Below are positions 49,230-57,998 of a stretch of DNA of 64,000 nt, piece by piece. The stretch covers positions 930,001 through 994,000 of the forward strand of contig NC_018010.1 in assembly GCF_000265405.1 (NCBI RefSeq), given 5' to 3'. The notes beneath the pieces are model-generated. The model saw only the letters and a list, made by a program, of their open reading frames with translations, had not been told where the DNA came from and ran no database searches. The position numbers were made by a program, and so were the translations under genes. The stretch comes from Belliella baltica DSM 15883 (GTDB taxonomy: Bacteria; Bacteroidota; Bacteroidia; Cytophagales; Cyclobacteriaceae). Position 1 is the first letter of the stretch, and the number at the start of each line of letters is the position of its first letter.

Positions 49230-50066
49230 GTGAAAGCAATCAAAAATCTTTATAATTACTTCAATTTTCTATCATTTGACGTTGTCTTGGGAGCCATTTC
49301 TGGGATGTTGTTTTTTGCACATCTATTGCGATTAACTCTCCCTTTTGAAGTCATTTTATTACTGGGTTTGACGGTTTGGATCATTTACACACTAGATCAT
49401 TTGATGGATGTCAAAAAAGCAAATCACCAACCTAATTCTCCAAGGCACTACTTTCATTTTCAAAACAAAAAGTCACTGCAAATTGTATTAGTCATTATTT
49501 TTTTGATAGTTATTTCATTATTGATAAGCTTATCAACTCTTCACTTTTTGCTTATTCCAGGGGTTGTGCTCGCTGCAATTATAACCTGCTGTCTGTCTTT
49601 AGTATATTTTTTCGGAAAAAAAATTGCTTATATGAAGGAATTTCTAATTGCTGCATTCTATGTTTTAGGAATTACACTTGCTCCTTTAGCCTTTGATGAA
49701 AATTCAGTTCCAAAACCTTTTTATGGACTAGCTTTTCTTTATTTTATCATTGCTTGGGTGAATTTGCTCATACTATCCTATTTAGATAAAGATTCAGATG
49801 AAAAAGATGGGTTTGATTCAGTAATCAAATGGGTGGCACCAAAAAAACTGAAAAAGATGATTTTTGGGCTGGCAATTTTCGGAGTAGCTTTTTCTTTTTA
49901 CTTATTTATAAGTCTGATGTCCTATTTTCATATATACACAGCAATCTTACTGCTGATGCAGTTGATACACATGATTTATTTTTTGGATGAAAAAAAACCA
50001 AAAGAAATAACTAGAAAAATTTTAGAAGCAAGTTTTCTCTTGCCATTTATTGTTCTATTATTTTAA
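49230..50066 (+). CDS. UbiA-like prenyltransferase family membrane protein
   Basis: The 278-residue protein has eight hydrophobic helices and YTLDHLMDVKKA near residue 53, resembling the first aspartate-rich motif of UbiA enzymes, and LSYLDKDSDEKDGFDS near residue 188 in place of the second. UbiA enzymes prenylate aromatic or polar acceptors. The aspartate motifs are weaker than in typical MenA/UbiA, so activity is uncertain. Start is GTG at 49230, because the next ATG lies inside the first helix. Confidence 0.65.
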   Translation: MKAIKNLYNYFNFLSFDVVLGAISGMLFFAHLLRLTLPFEVILLLGLTVWIIYTLDHLMDVKKANHQPNSPRHYFHFQNKKSLQIVLVIIFLIVISLLISLSTLHFLLIPGVVLAAIITCCLSLVYFFGKKIAYMKEFLIAAFYVLGITLAPLAFDENSVPKPFYGLAFLYFIIAWVNLLILSYLDKDSDEKDGFDSVIKWVAPKKLKKMIFGLAIFGVAFSFYLFISLMSYFHIYTAILLLMQLIHMIYFLDEKKPKEITRKILEASFLLPFIVLLF

Positions 50067-50214
50067 GTCTGATTGATGATTTTCAAATAGTTAGAATTAA
50101 TTTGGATCCTTTGAACATTTCAGGTTATTTCTACTTAAATTACTGTGGTTTTCAGGTTAAGGCACTTTAAATTTTTAGTAAAGTGTAATTCTTTGGTAAG
50201 TATTGAAAAAAGTA

Positions 50215-52014
50215 ATGAGAGGATTGATGCAGTTTTTACATGTAATGAAATGGTTTGTTTCTTTTTTACTGTTGTTTGTTTTTTATGAAGGACAAGCTCA
50301 GTCAAACAATATTGCTTTAGGGATTTGGCAAAATCAAGATCGTAAAGAAGAAATGTACCTAAGCGAAAAGTGGAATTTACAAAATGGGCTTCCTGTAAAT
50401 AACATCAATCAAATGTATCAAACCCCCGATGGATTCATTTGGTCAGCGACTTTCAATGGCCTATTACGATTTGATGGGGTAAACTTTAAACTTTATGATG
50501 TAAGCAATACGCCTGACTTGCCATCTAATAGAATCACCACAATCACAGCTGGACAAGGAAATAGCTTTTGGTTGACCACTGAACAACACCACCTGATTCA
50601 TTTTGATAAAGGAAATTTCACTGTTTTCGAAGGGATTTTGAATGCCCAAGAATTACAAATAATTGTAGATGGAGATTCTTTGACTTGGGTATTGGCAAAA
50701 AACAGAGTGAATCAATTTGATCATCAAAGCAAAAAACTTGAACCTTTAATCCCCAAGTTTTCAAAAGAAAAAGAAGCCACTAGCCTTTTAAGATTAAGGA
50801 ATGGATCTCTTCTTATTGGTTTCGGAGAAGAAGGAAAAGTCCTCAAAACAAAATTTCCCTACATAGAATTTGACACCGTTCAAACATTTAATAAAGGCAA
50901 AACAAGCATTCTCTTTGAAGATACTAAAGGACGTATTTGGGGCGCACACAACAGAATCAATTATTCAACAGGAGAAAGTGTTATGGGTTTTACTAATGAA
51001 CAATCCATATATTCTGGATGGTCTAAGGTACCTGCATTATATCACGCAATTGAAGAAGACGACAATAATAATATCTGGGTAAGTTCAGAAACTGGCTTAT
51101 ACAAAGCCACAGATGAAAAGTTGGAGTACATTTATAAAAAGCCATTTTCTTTCGCTCCAGATATCAGTGTCTGGAGAGGAGCGACGATGACAAAGTGCAA
51201 AGATGGTGCTGTTTGGAATATTCAAGACAATAAAGTTTTTAGAAATGGAGAATTACAGTTCCAAACTGAAGAGCTTGCTAGCTGTATTTTATGTGATTTG
51301 GAGGACAATATTTGGGTGGGTGTCCTGAGGACTGGAATCCAAAGGTATAGATTGTCATTGATAGAGAGTCTTGTAGTTGAGGATTTTGGAAACAATTTTT
51401 ATGGCGTGTATGAAGATTCATCAGATAGAATATGGTTTGGGTCTTGGGTTGACGGAATGCACTATCTGACAAAGGATGGACAGGTCGTCTCATTTCCATT
51501 TGGAAGAGGAAAGGGTGCTTTGGCTTCTTTTCTTGAAGGGTCAGACGGAACGCTTTATGTGGGAAGGTTGAAAAATAATCAAAACACTTCATTAAAATCA
51601 GAAGGCCCTAAGGTTTTTGAAGAAATTCAGGGCTTAAACGAAAGTGTTTTTGCTATTCAAGAAAGTAGAGATGGTACTATTTGGTTTGGGGATAAATTCG
51701 GCCTTCATCGTCTCAAAAATGGTGAAACTGCTGTAGATCCCATTAAATTTTCTGATGAGATGGTAGATTTTCCTGTGAGATTTATTTTAGAATCTAAGGA
51801 TAATATACTTTGGATGGCGACTAATGGAGGAGGAATCCGAAAGTTTAATTATGAAACTGGAGATTTTAAAGTTTATGATATTTCAGATGGCTTGTCAAGT
51901 GACAATGTCAGGGGATTGATGGAAGATCAAAAAGGAAATATTTGGATTGCCACGGAAGATAAGGGACTAAATAGATTAAACCCTAATACAGAAGAAATTG
52001 TGATGGATGCCTAG
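50215..52014 (+). pseudogene. Two-component regulator propeller protein, N-terminal part of a hybrid sensor (HTCS)
   Basis: The ATG at 50215 gives a 599-residue product with a signal peptide ending in EGQAQS. The body is a beta-propeller of the HTCS type: repeats show WxxxxxGLLRFD, WVSSETGLYKA, IWFGSWVDGMHYL, TIWFGDKFGLHRL, LWMATNGGGIRKF and IWIATEDKGLNRL. Intact hybrids continue through a Y_Y_Y domain, a transmembrane helix and a histidine kinase; here the frame stops at VMDA, right before a response-regulator/AraC frame. Part of the usual 14 repeats is missing. It is called a pseudogene half together with the next entry; it could still be a secreted propeller protein. Confidence 0.7.
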
Positions 52015-52034
52015 ATACAAATGAATCAGGTACT

Positions 52035-52907
52035 TTGCATGCATTGCATGTATCATCAAGTACGGAGTTAATCAAAAATGAAAAATACTTTGGACAAGTT
52101 CATTCCAATAATTTCAAAGCTGAATTGCCCAATATTCTCATTGTAGATGATAATAAAGATATCCGTCAATATGTAATCAATCACCTTTCTGAAGAATACA
52201 ACATTACAGAAGCTATTTCTGGAAATGCCGCTTTGGAAAATCTCGAATATTCAATTCCAGATTTGATTATTACGGACGTAATGATGCCCGATGGAGATGG
52301 TTTTTTCTTACTCAATACAATAAGAAACAATCCCGAGTGGGCATTTTTGCCAGTTATCTTTCTTACAGCAAAAAATCAAGTAGAAGACAAACTTCAGGCA
52401 TTAGAAATTGGAGCCGATGCATTTTTGCCAAAACCTTTTGAAATGGATGAATTAATCGGAATCATCAGGCATCAATTTATGCTAAGAAAAAGGTTGAAAG
52501 CCTTTTACTCAAATTCTGAATCCTTAGAAACAAATTATGTATTTGGTTTTGAACACGCCACACTTGAGTCTAATGAGGAAAGTTATCTCAAATCATTATT
52601 CGAGATAATTCAGGAAAACCTTTCTGATGAAAAATTTTCCATAGAATCTCTTGCAGAAAAAATGAATCAAAGTAGGTCAAATCTTTATCGAAAAGTATTC
52701 GCGCTGACCAAAGAAACTCCAAGCAACTTACTAAAGCGAGTTCGGCTAGAAAGAAGTGCCATTTTATTAGAATCAAGAGCGGGAACAGTCAGTGAAATTG
52801 CTTACTCCTGTGGGTTCAACAGTATCGCACATTTCTCAAAAATTTTTAAAGAAAAGTATGGCAAATCTCCATCTGAATACATAAATAGCTTTATTCAAGA
52901 AAAATAG
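52035..52907 (+). pseudogene. Response regulator receiver plus AraC-type DNA-binding part (C-terminal end of an HTCS)
   Basis: The frame has no ATG; TTG at 52035 is the only usable start. The 290-residue product has a receiver domain (LIVDDNKDIRQYV, phospho-Asp in IITDVMMPDGDG, PVIFLTAK, LPKPF) and an AraC-type pair of helix-turn-helix motifs (SIESLAEKMNQSRSNLYRKV, EIAYSCGFNSIAHFSKIFKEKYGKSP). In intact HTCS these lie after the kinase ATPase domain. The linker before the receiver is preserved in frame back beyond the stop of the propeller gene, so a deletion and a frame change joined the two. The receiver keeps its Asp and the HTH looks intact, so the fragment may be active if expressed. Confidence 0.7.
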
Positions 52908-53072
52908 GACGATTTTTTTTATTTTGAATCAATTCAACAAATCATTGCAACCTCAGAACAATTCTATTTAAGTGTTCTATTATACTTTTGAATTCTAGTA
53001 AAGCTTACTTAATTGTTTTGGGAAGCAGAGGCATTGTCTCTGCCTCCTTTCATTTGTCTAAACGAATTCTAT

Positions 53073-53432
53073 ATGAAATCAATTTCTGACAAACGTAAAG
53101 ATGGTTCTTCTGAATATGTCAGAAAGGAGGTGGATTTTTTATTTGAAATGGCTCCTTCAGAACATTCAAGATTCACAGAATCTGCTAAAGGATACCGAGT
53201 TTTAATTGTTTTGAAAAGTCAGGATGAAATTGAAAAGCAAAAGTCCTATTTCAATAAAGTTTTGGGAAATGCCATTACACTTCATGTTATTCATGCACCA
53301 CAATTTTTAGGTAATTCTTACACAGCTCATTTTGATTTAATTATTTTTCAAAATCAAAGTAATAAATCTGTTCATTGCTTTGATGCAGAAGTATTGATCC
53401 CCAATGGAACATCAGAAAATTTTAAAAGTTAG
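53073..53432 (+). CDS. Hypothetical protein
   Basis: The ATG at 53073 gives 119 residues; a TTG at 53013 would add 20 of low quality. The protein is charged, with DKRKDGSSEYVRKEVDF at the start and a YRVLIVLKSQDE strand. No domain recognised. It is a separate plus-strand frame after the HTCS remains and could be a degraded piece of another gene. The following 385-base gap (53433-53817) is AT-rich and holds no gene before the tRNA-like RNAs. Confidence 0.5.
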   Translation: MKSISDKRKDGSSEYVRKEVDFLFEMAPSEHSRFTESAKGYRVLIVLKSQDEIEKQKSYFNKVLGNAITLHVIHAPQFLGNSYTAHFDLIIFQNQSNKSVHCFDAEVLIPNGTSENFKS

Positions 53433-53764
53433 TTTTTCAAGTCTCCCAACGCAGAAAAAATTCACCATATACTTCAGGAGCTCAATACCAACACCTAGTT
53501 TATATATGCTGTAAAGTTTCAAAATTTAATTTTTTAACCTGAATTCTGTCTACATCATAAAATTTTATTCAAAGCAATCCAATGTAATACCTTATATTAT
53601 TTCTTAGCTGAACATCTGCTAAGAAGTCATTTCCATATTATTAAAATTCACGGAAAATCAAAAGCCTTAATTATCATTTATCTAATAAAATAAGTTAAAA
53701 ATTAATTTTAATGTAAACTTTTATCTATTTTATTGAATAAATTTTAATGAACGGAATGTTTTAT

Positions 53765-53772
53765 TAACTTTG
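53765..53772 (+). promoter_or_regulatory. Candidate -7 element for the tRNA-like RNAs
   Basis: TAACTTTG matches TAnnTTTG. The transcript would begin near 53779, about 40 bases before the first tRNA-like RNA. No clear -33 element. Confidence 0.35.
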
Positions 53773-53817
53773 AAATATCAAACAAAGACAAAAGGTCAGA
53801 AAATTTGATAAACAACT

Positions 53818-53945
53818 TGTAGGATGTTGAAATTGGCAGACATGCCCTCCTGTCTCGAGGGTGGAGATTCTAGGATAAAGCGAATATCGAGCTCGTATTT
53901 TTGCCTAACTACTCCGTGGAGGTTCGAATCCTTCTCCTACAGCCA
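53818..53945 (+). tRNA. tRNA-like RNA 1: class II fold, very long variable arm, anticodon-loop GUC
   Basis: TGTAGGA (53818-53824) pairs perfectly with TCCTACA (53935-53941), followed by G73 and an encoded CCA. The D arm has the same length and GG-AGA pattern as tRNA-Leu. The anticodon stem is CCCTC/GAGGG around loop CTGTCTC, giving U33 and G34-U35-C36. The T arm is GGAGG-TTCGAAT-CCTTC. The variable region (53862-53917, 56 nt) begins GGAG and ends CTCC, forming an extra arm with an inner hairpin. Usual variable arms are 4-24 nt. G73, G34, U35, C36 and C38 are aspartate identity bases, but U37 replaces the usual purine. A regular aminoacyl role is unproven. Confidence 0.6.
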
Positions 53946-53995
53946 AGTTTTAGAAGTGTAAGACTTTTAAAAATTAAAGTTTGAAAATATTATAC

Positions 53996-54118
53996 TGTAG
54001 GATGTTGAAACTGGCAGACATGCCCTCCTGTCTCGGGGGTGGGGTTCCGGAATAAAGCAAATATCGAGCTCGTGTTTTGCCTAACCGTCCCGTGGAGGTT
54101 CGAATCCTTCTCCTACAG
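53996..54118 (+). tRNA. tRNA-like RNA 2: tandem paralogue of RNA 1
   Basis: TGTAGGA (53996-54002)/TCCTACA (54111-54117), G73 at 54118, but no encoded CCA (CTGG follows). The anticodon loop CTGTCTC is identical; the stem is CCCTC/GGGGG with one U-G wobble. The T arm is unchanged. The variable region (54040-54093, 54 nt) differs at many sites but GGAG/CTCC of copy 1 changes to GGGG/TCCC, preserving pairing. Compensating change in a paired region supports a selected structure. A terminator follows at 54153. Confidence 0.58.
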
Positions 54119-54152
54119 CTGGTTATTTTGGGTTTATTGTTAATTGACTAAA

Positions 54153-54181
54153 GCTGTGAAACTTTGTTTCGCGGCTTTTTT
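54153..54181 (+). terminator. Rho-independent terminator of the tRNA-like RNA unit
   Basis: GCTGTGAAAC (54153-54162) and GTTTCGCGGC (54166-54175) form a 10-bp stem with two G-U pairs and a 3-base loop, followed by six T. Confidence 0.85.
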
Positions 54182-54346
54182 ATTTTTATTTGGTTTTACT
54201 CTTATTATCAGTAGTCAAACAAAATTTTTATTTCAATGTCTTTTAATGAATTGATAACTGATCGACTAATTCAGCGATAACAATTGGCCGCATTAATTTA
54301 AGTGCTAAATCTTCTTACATGGTCAATTACGGTTAAATATTTTTTA

Positions 54347-55042
54347 TCACTTCCCAAAGCCTACAGGCTCTAAATTATTCATATTTCTTAAAATCCAAGC
54401 TTGCCTCCCATAAATGTAGCCTGTCGGTCGTGAAGGGGTCCATCTTCTTGGGTTTGGAAGTGTCGCAGCAATCAATGCAGCTTCATTTCTGCTAAGATTT
54501 CCTGCTGATTTTTTGAAAAAAACATCAGCAGCAGCTTCTGCACCATAGATTCCCTCGCCCATTTCTATCACGTTGAGATAGACTTCCATAATTCTTTCTT
54601 TGCCCCAGATAAATTCAATCAAAATAGTAAAATAAGCTTCAAGTCCTTTTCGAACTAAGTTTCTTCCGGGCCATAAAAAAACATTTTTGGCAGTTTGTTG
54701 AGAGATGGTACTAGCCCCCTTTATTCGCTTCCCTTGTTTATTTCCTTCCCAGGCCTTTTTCATTGCCTCAAGATCAAATCCATTGTGATTCATGAATTTT
54801 TGATCTTCTGCTGCTACTACTGCTTGTGGAAGATGCTTAGAAATATTATCAATAGATTCCCAGTTCTTATAGAGTCGAACTTCTTTTTTATCATCTAAAC
54901 TTTGTTCCCAAACACGAATAAGCATCAATGGAGTAACTGGTACCGGCACAAATTTATAGACCACAGTCAAACCTATTGAGATAATGAAAAACCACATGAC
55001 CAATTTGGCTAAGATTAAAAAGACTTTTTTGAATATTTTCAT
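54347..55042 (-). CDS. mtgA: Monofunctional peptidoglycan transglycosylase
   Basis: The ATG at 55042 gives 231 residues; longer frames run into the upstream gene. It has one N-terminal helix (LAKLVMWFFIISIGLTVVYKF) and the GT51 domain: catalytic Glu in AVVAAEDQKFMNHNG near residue 72, KGASTISQQTAKNVFLWPGR and IWGKERIMEVYLNVIEMG. It polymerises lipid II to glycan strands at the inner membrane and lacks a transpeptidase domain. Ten bases after the methyltransferase. Confidence 0.95.
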   Translation of the reverse strand: MKIFKKVFLILAKLVMWFFIISIGLTVVYKFVPVPVTPLMLIRVWEQSLDDKKEVRLYKNWESIDNISKHLPQAVVAAEDQKFMNHNGFDLEAMKKAWEGNKQGKRIKGASTISQQTAKNVFLWPGRNLVRKGLEAYFTILIEFIWGKERIMEVYLNVIEMGEGIYGAEAAADVFFKKSAGNLSRNEAALIAATLPNPRRWTPSRPTGYIYGRQAWILRNMNNLEPVGFGK

Positions 55043-55052
55043 AGTTAAAATT

Positions 55053-55877
55053 TTAGGCAAAAGCCGTAGCCTGTATAAATCTGTAGTAAAATATAGAATC
55101 CTTTCTCTCACTTAACTCATCCATAGCAGTCTGCATGGCTTTGATTTGAACTTCAGTAACCAAACCCTCCTCCAAAAGTAGTGGTGCACCACTACTCATT
55201 AAGTTTTTCCAGTAATCGAAAACAGTCCTTTTATCAAGAGGATTTCTTCTATCAAGGTGAAACCCGCCTGATCTAATTGAAATATTCTTATATCCCGCTT
55301 CCTCCAAAAGATCTCCTAATCTAGCACCCACCTGTGGGTCTCCTCCGATAGATACTTGATAGTCATTATATATTTTCCAATAATCCATAATTGCAGGAAC
55401 GAGTGGATAAGTGTAGAAAGTAGCATTGAAAACTTCTGTAATCACGACCTTTGCATCTATGTCAAGGAATGGCTTCATACTTTGCAAAACGCGAAGAGGT
55501 TCTGCAATATGCTCGAGCACCCAACAGATAAATACAGCATCAAATTTCCCATTGAGTTTTAGGTTTCTTGCATCTTGATTCAAAAACTCTACTTTTGATT
55601 CATCGAAGCCTAGATTTTGCAAGTTTTCCTTTGCTTTGGCGATTTGACGATTCTCGTATTCCACACAGGTAATGTGTAGGTTTGGAAAATATCGAAGTAA
55701 GATTTCTGTCTGAGCACCAACACCACTACCGATTTCCAAAAGTTTTTTGTTGGAAGAAAAATCAATGAAATCATAAATTGGTTTTTCGATCACATGAGCT
55801 TGATGTCTAAGCCTTTCCTGCTCAGTTTCTAAGTAACCGTGAATATATTTGGAAGTTGTATTTTGACTCATGGACAT
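55053..55877 (-). CDS. SAM-dependent methyltransferase
   Basis: The 274-residue protein has the class I loop LLEIGSGVGAQTEILL near residue 48, ITCVEYENRQI, LNQDARNLKLNGKFDAVF and WVLEHIAEPLRVL. Substrate is unknown; it may act on a small molecule or sterol-like lipid. Possibly co-transcribed with mtgA. Its start is 75 bases from the divergent MaoC gene. Two ATGs (55877, 55871) are possible. Confidence 0.85.
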   Translation of the reverse strand: MSMSQNTTSKYIHGYLETEQERLRHQAHVIEKPIYDFIDFSSNKKLLEIGSGVGAQTEILLRYFPNLHITCVEYENRQIAKAKENLQNLGFDESKVEFLNQDARNLKLNGKFDAVFICWVLEHIAEPLRVLQSMKPFLDIDAKVVITEVFNATFYTYPLVPAIMDYWKIYNDYQVSIGGDPQVGARLGDLLEEAGYKNISIRSGGFHLDRRNPLDKRTVFDYWKNLMSSGAPLLLEEGLVTEVQIKAMQTAMDELSERKDSIFYYRFIQATAFA

Positions 55878-55952
55878 GACTAATGGAAAGCAAATTAAGC
55901 TGAAATTTACCAGATTTTTAATACCTTTAATTTTTTTAAAACAGAAATATCT

Positions 55953-56417
55953 ATGAGTCAGCTAACAATTGGAAGTTTCGAAGATTTCGAAAAATATATT
56001 GGATTGGAACTTGGGGTTTCCGATTACCACAAAATCACACAAGAACAGATCAATCAATTTGCAACAGCTACTTTGGATCATCAGTGGATTCATACAGACC
56101 CTGAAAGAGCCAAAAAGGAAGGTGCATTTGGTGATACTATCGCGCACGGCTACCTTACACTTTCGATTGTCCCATACCTTTGGGGGCAAGTAGTAGATGT
56201 CCAGAACTTAAGAATGATGGTAAACTATGGGATAGAAAACTTACGTTTTGCTCAGCCTGTTTTGGTCAATAACGAAGTGAGGCTCAATGCAAACCTGAAA
56301 AGTGTAGTGAATTTACGCGGAACTATCAAAGCCGAAGTAAATGTCAAGTTGGAAATTAAAGATCAAAAAAAACCAGCTTTTTCAGGAGTTTTGGTATTCT
56401 TATATCATTTTCAATAG
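55953..56417 (+). CDS. MaoC-family (R)-hydratase
   Basis: The 154-residue hot-dog protein has SDYHKITQEQINQFATATLDHQWIHTD and the hydratase 2 motif with catalytic Asp and His (DHQWIHTDPERA, GDTIAHGYLTLS). It hydrates enoyl-CoA to (R)-3-hydroxyacyl-CoA. Single gene with a bidirectional terminator toward crtI. Confidence 0.9.
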   Translation: MSQLTIGSFEDFEKYIGLELGVSDYHKITQEQINQFATATLDHQWIHTDPERAKKEGAFGDTIAHGYLTLSIVPYLWGQVVDVQNLRMMVNYGIENLRFAQPVLVNNEVRLNANLKSVVNLRGTIKAEVNVKLEIKDQKKPAFSGVLVFLYHFQ

Positions 56418-56446
56418 AATGTAAATAACATCTTAATATATCAAGT

Positions 56447-56477
56447 GACCTGTCAGGTTTTAGAAACCAGACAGGTC
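56447..56477. terminator. Bidirectional terminator between maoC and crtI
   Basis: GACCTGTC (56447-56454) and GACAGGTC (56470-56477) pair, with AGGTTT/AAACC-type inner extension. It ends right at the crtI stop. Confidence 0.8.
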
Positions 56478-57944
56478 TTATTTTTTAATCAGCTCTGTCA
56501 TAATCTTTGCAGATAGCAGGCAAAGTGGAATTCCTCCTCCAGGGTGAACACTTCCTCCACAAAAATAAAGTTTTTTGAGTTTTGAAGAATAGTTCGCATG
56601 CCTCAAAAATGCTGCGTATTTATTATTAGAGCTATTGCCATAAAGTGCGCCGTTAGCACTTGAAGTTTTGCTTTCTATTGTTCTTGGTTCCAAAATTTGC
56701 TCTACTTCAATGAGTGGTTCCAAATCTGTCTTCAAAATCCTGTTTATTTTAGAAATGATGTTTTTTCTAGCTTCTTTTATTAGAACATCCCAATCCTGAC
56801 CTTGATTATTGGGAACATTGATCATGGTAAACCAATTCATACATTCTTCAGGAGCATCATCTTTTTTATGTACAGAAGTAATATTGATATAGACCGTTGG
56901 GTCTTGATAAATTGCATTCTTCTCGAAAATATGGTGAAACTCCTCTTTATAATCATCGCTAAAAAGAATATTGTGTAGATCAAGTTCAGGAAACACCTTT
57001 TTGATACCCCAATAGAAAATGAGTGCTGAACTTGACTTGGGTTGCTCTAGAAGTTTCTTAGGTTGTTTCTGTTTTTTTAAAATGGTCTTGTATGCATTGA
57101 CCATATCCATGTTATTGATGACAAGGTCTGATTTTACTTCATTTTGATTGACTTTGATACCAACTGCCTGATCATTTTCCACCAAAATTTCTTCTACCTT
57201 AGCATTGAAATGAAATCTTACTCCCAAATCCAAAGCAAGTTGATAAAGACTTTGTGTGATATCATGCATTCCTTTTTTTGGAAAAAATGCTCCAATATTA
57301 AACTCTAAATGAGGAATAATATTCAGTGTAGCAGGTGTTTCGTAAGGATTTGAACCATTATAAGTGGCATATCGATTAAAAAGCTGCACAGTTTTATCTT
57401 GTTGAAATAGCCTTTCGTTGGCTGCATTCATAGTCTCAAAAATTCCCAATTTCCCCATTTTCAAATAAGAACGTAAGGCTTGGGGGTTGACCCATGTATT
57501 CCACTGATGAAGTGATCTGTGCATAAAAAGCGGAGCAAGATGCTCGTAGATATAAGCTGAGCTTCGAAGTGCCTTCCTAATATTCTCAGAGGGTTCTCCT
57601 AATTTAGTATTTACTTCCTCTGCAAATGCATTCACATCTCCATACGCTTTGATTGATTTGCCATCTTCCCAAAAATAATGACAAGCTACATCTAGCTTTG
57701 AATACTCAAAATGATCAGATGGGTTTTTACCAGCAAGAAGAAAAAGTTCCTCAACTTGCTCTGGTAAGGTAAAAAGTGAAGGGCCCGCATCAAATCTGTA
57801 GCCTTTGAGTGTAATTTCGGAAAGCTTCCCTCCAGGGTAGGAATTCGCTTCATAAACATCTACCAGATACCCCTTTACTGCAAGTCGAATTGCGGCTGCA
57901 ATACCTGCGATTCCTGCCCCGATGATGATTGATTTTTGCTTCAT
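56478..57944 (-). CDS. crtI: Phytoene desaturase family (carotenoid)
   Basis: The 488-residue flavoprotein starts IIIGAGIAGIAAAIRLAVKGYLVDVYEAN (FAD GXGXXG, residues 8-13), has PGGKLSEI, RFDAGPSLFTLPE, and a C-terminal FCGGSVHPGGGIPLCLLSAKIM. Typical of CrtI-type amine oxidase-like desaturases that colour Cytophagales. It ends at a terminator; the usual crtB partner is not adjacent. Fifty-five bases upstream lies an IS1595-type element, so its native promoter may be gone or displaced. Confidence 0.92.
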   Translation of the reverse strand: MKQKSIIIGAGIAGIAAAIRLAVKGYLVDVYEANSYPGGKLSEITLKGYRFDAGPSLFTLPEQVEELFLLAGKNPSDHFEYSKLDVACHYFWEDGKSIKAYGDVNAFAEEVNTKLGEPSENIRKALRSSAYIYEHLAPLFMHRSLHQWNTWVNPQALRSYLKMGKLGIFETMNAANERLFQQDKTVQLFNRYATYNGSNPYETPATLNIIPHLEFNIGAFFPKKGMHDITQSLYQLALDLGVRFHFNAKVEEILVENDQAVGIKVNQNEVKSDLVINNMDMVNAYKTILKKQKQPKKLLEQPKSSSALIFYWGIKKVFPELDLHNILFSDDYKEEFHHIFEKNAIYQDPTVYINITSVHKKDDAPEECMNWFTMINVPNNQGQDWDVLIKEARKNIISKINRILKTDLEPLIEVEQILEPRTIESKTSSANGALYGNSSNNKYAAFLRHANYSSKLKKLYFCGGSVHPGGGIPLCLLSAKIMTELIKK

Positions 57945-57998
57945 TGTAGTTTAAACTCCTGAGTAAAGTTATGGTTTAGATGAAGAAAAGATGAAATT

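Noticed and set aside
49230..50066. MenA or UbiA by name
   Set aside because: Only the first aspartate motif is partly conserved, so a specific enzyme name is not supported.
53818..54118. tmRNA or selenocysteine tRNA as explanation for the tRNA-like pair
   Set aside because: A tmRNA would need a tag reading frame and pseudoknots between the acceptor arms, and tRNA-Sec would need UCA in the loop and an 8-bp acceptor with longer D stem; neither is seen.
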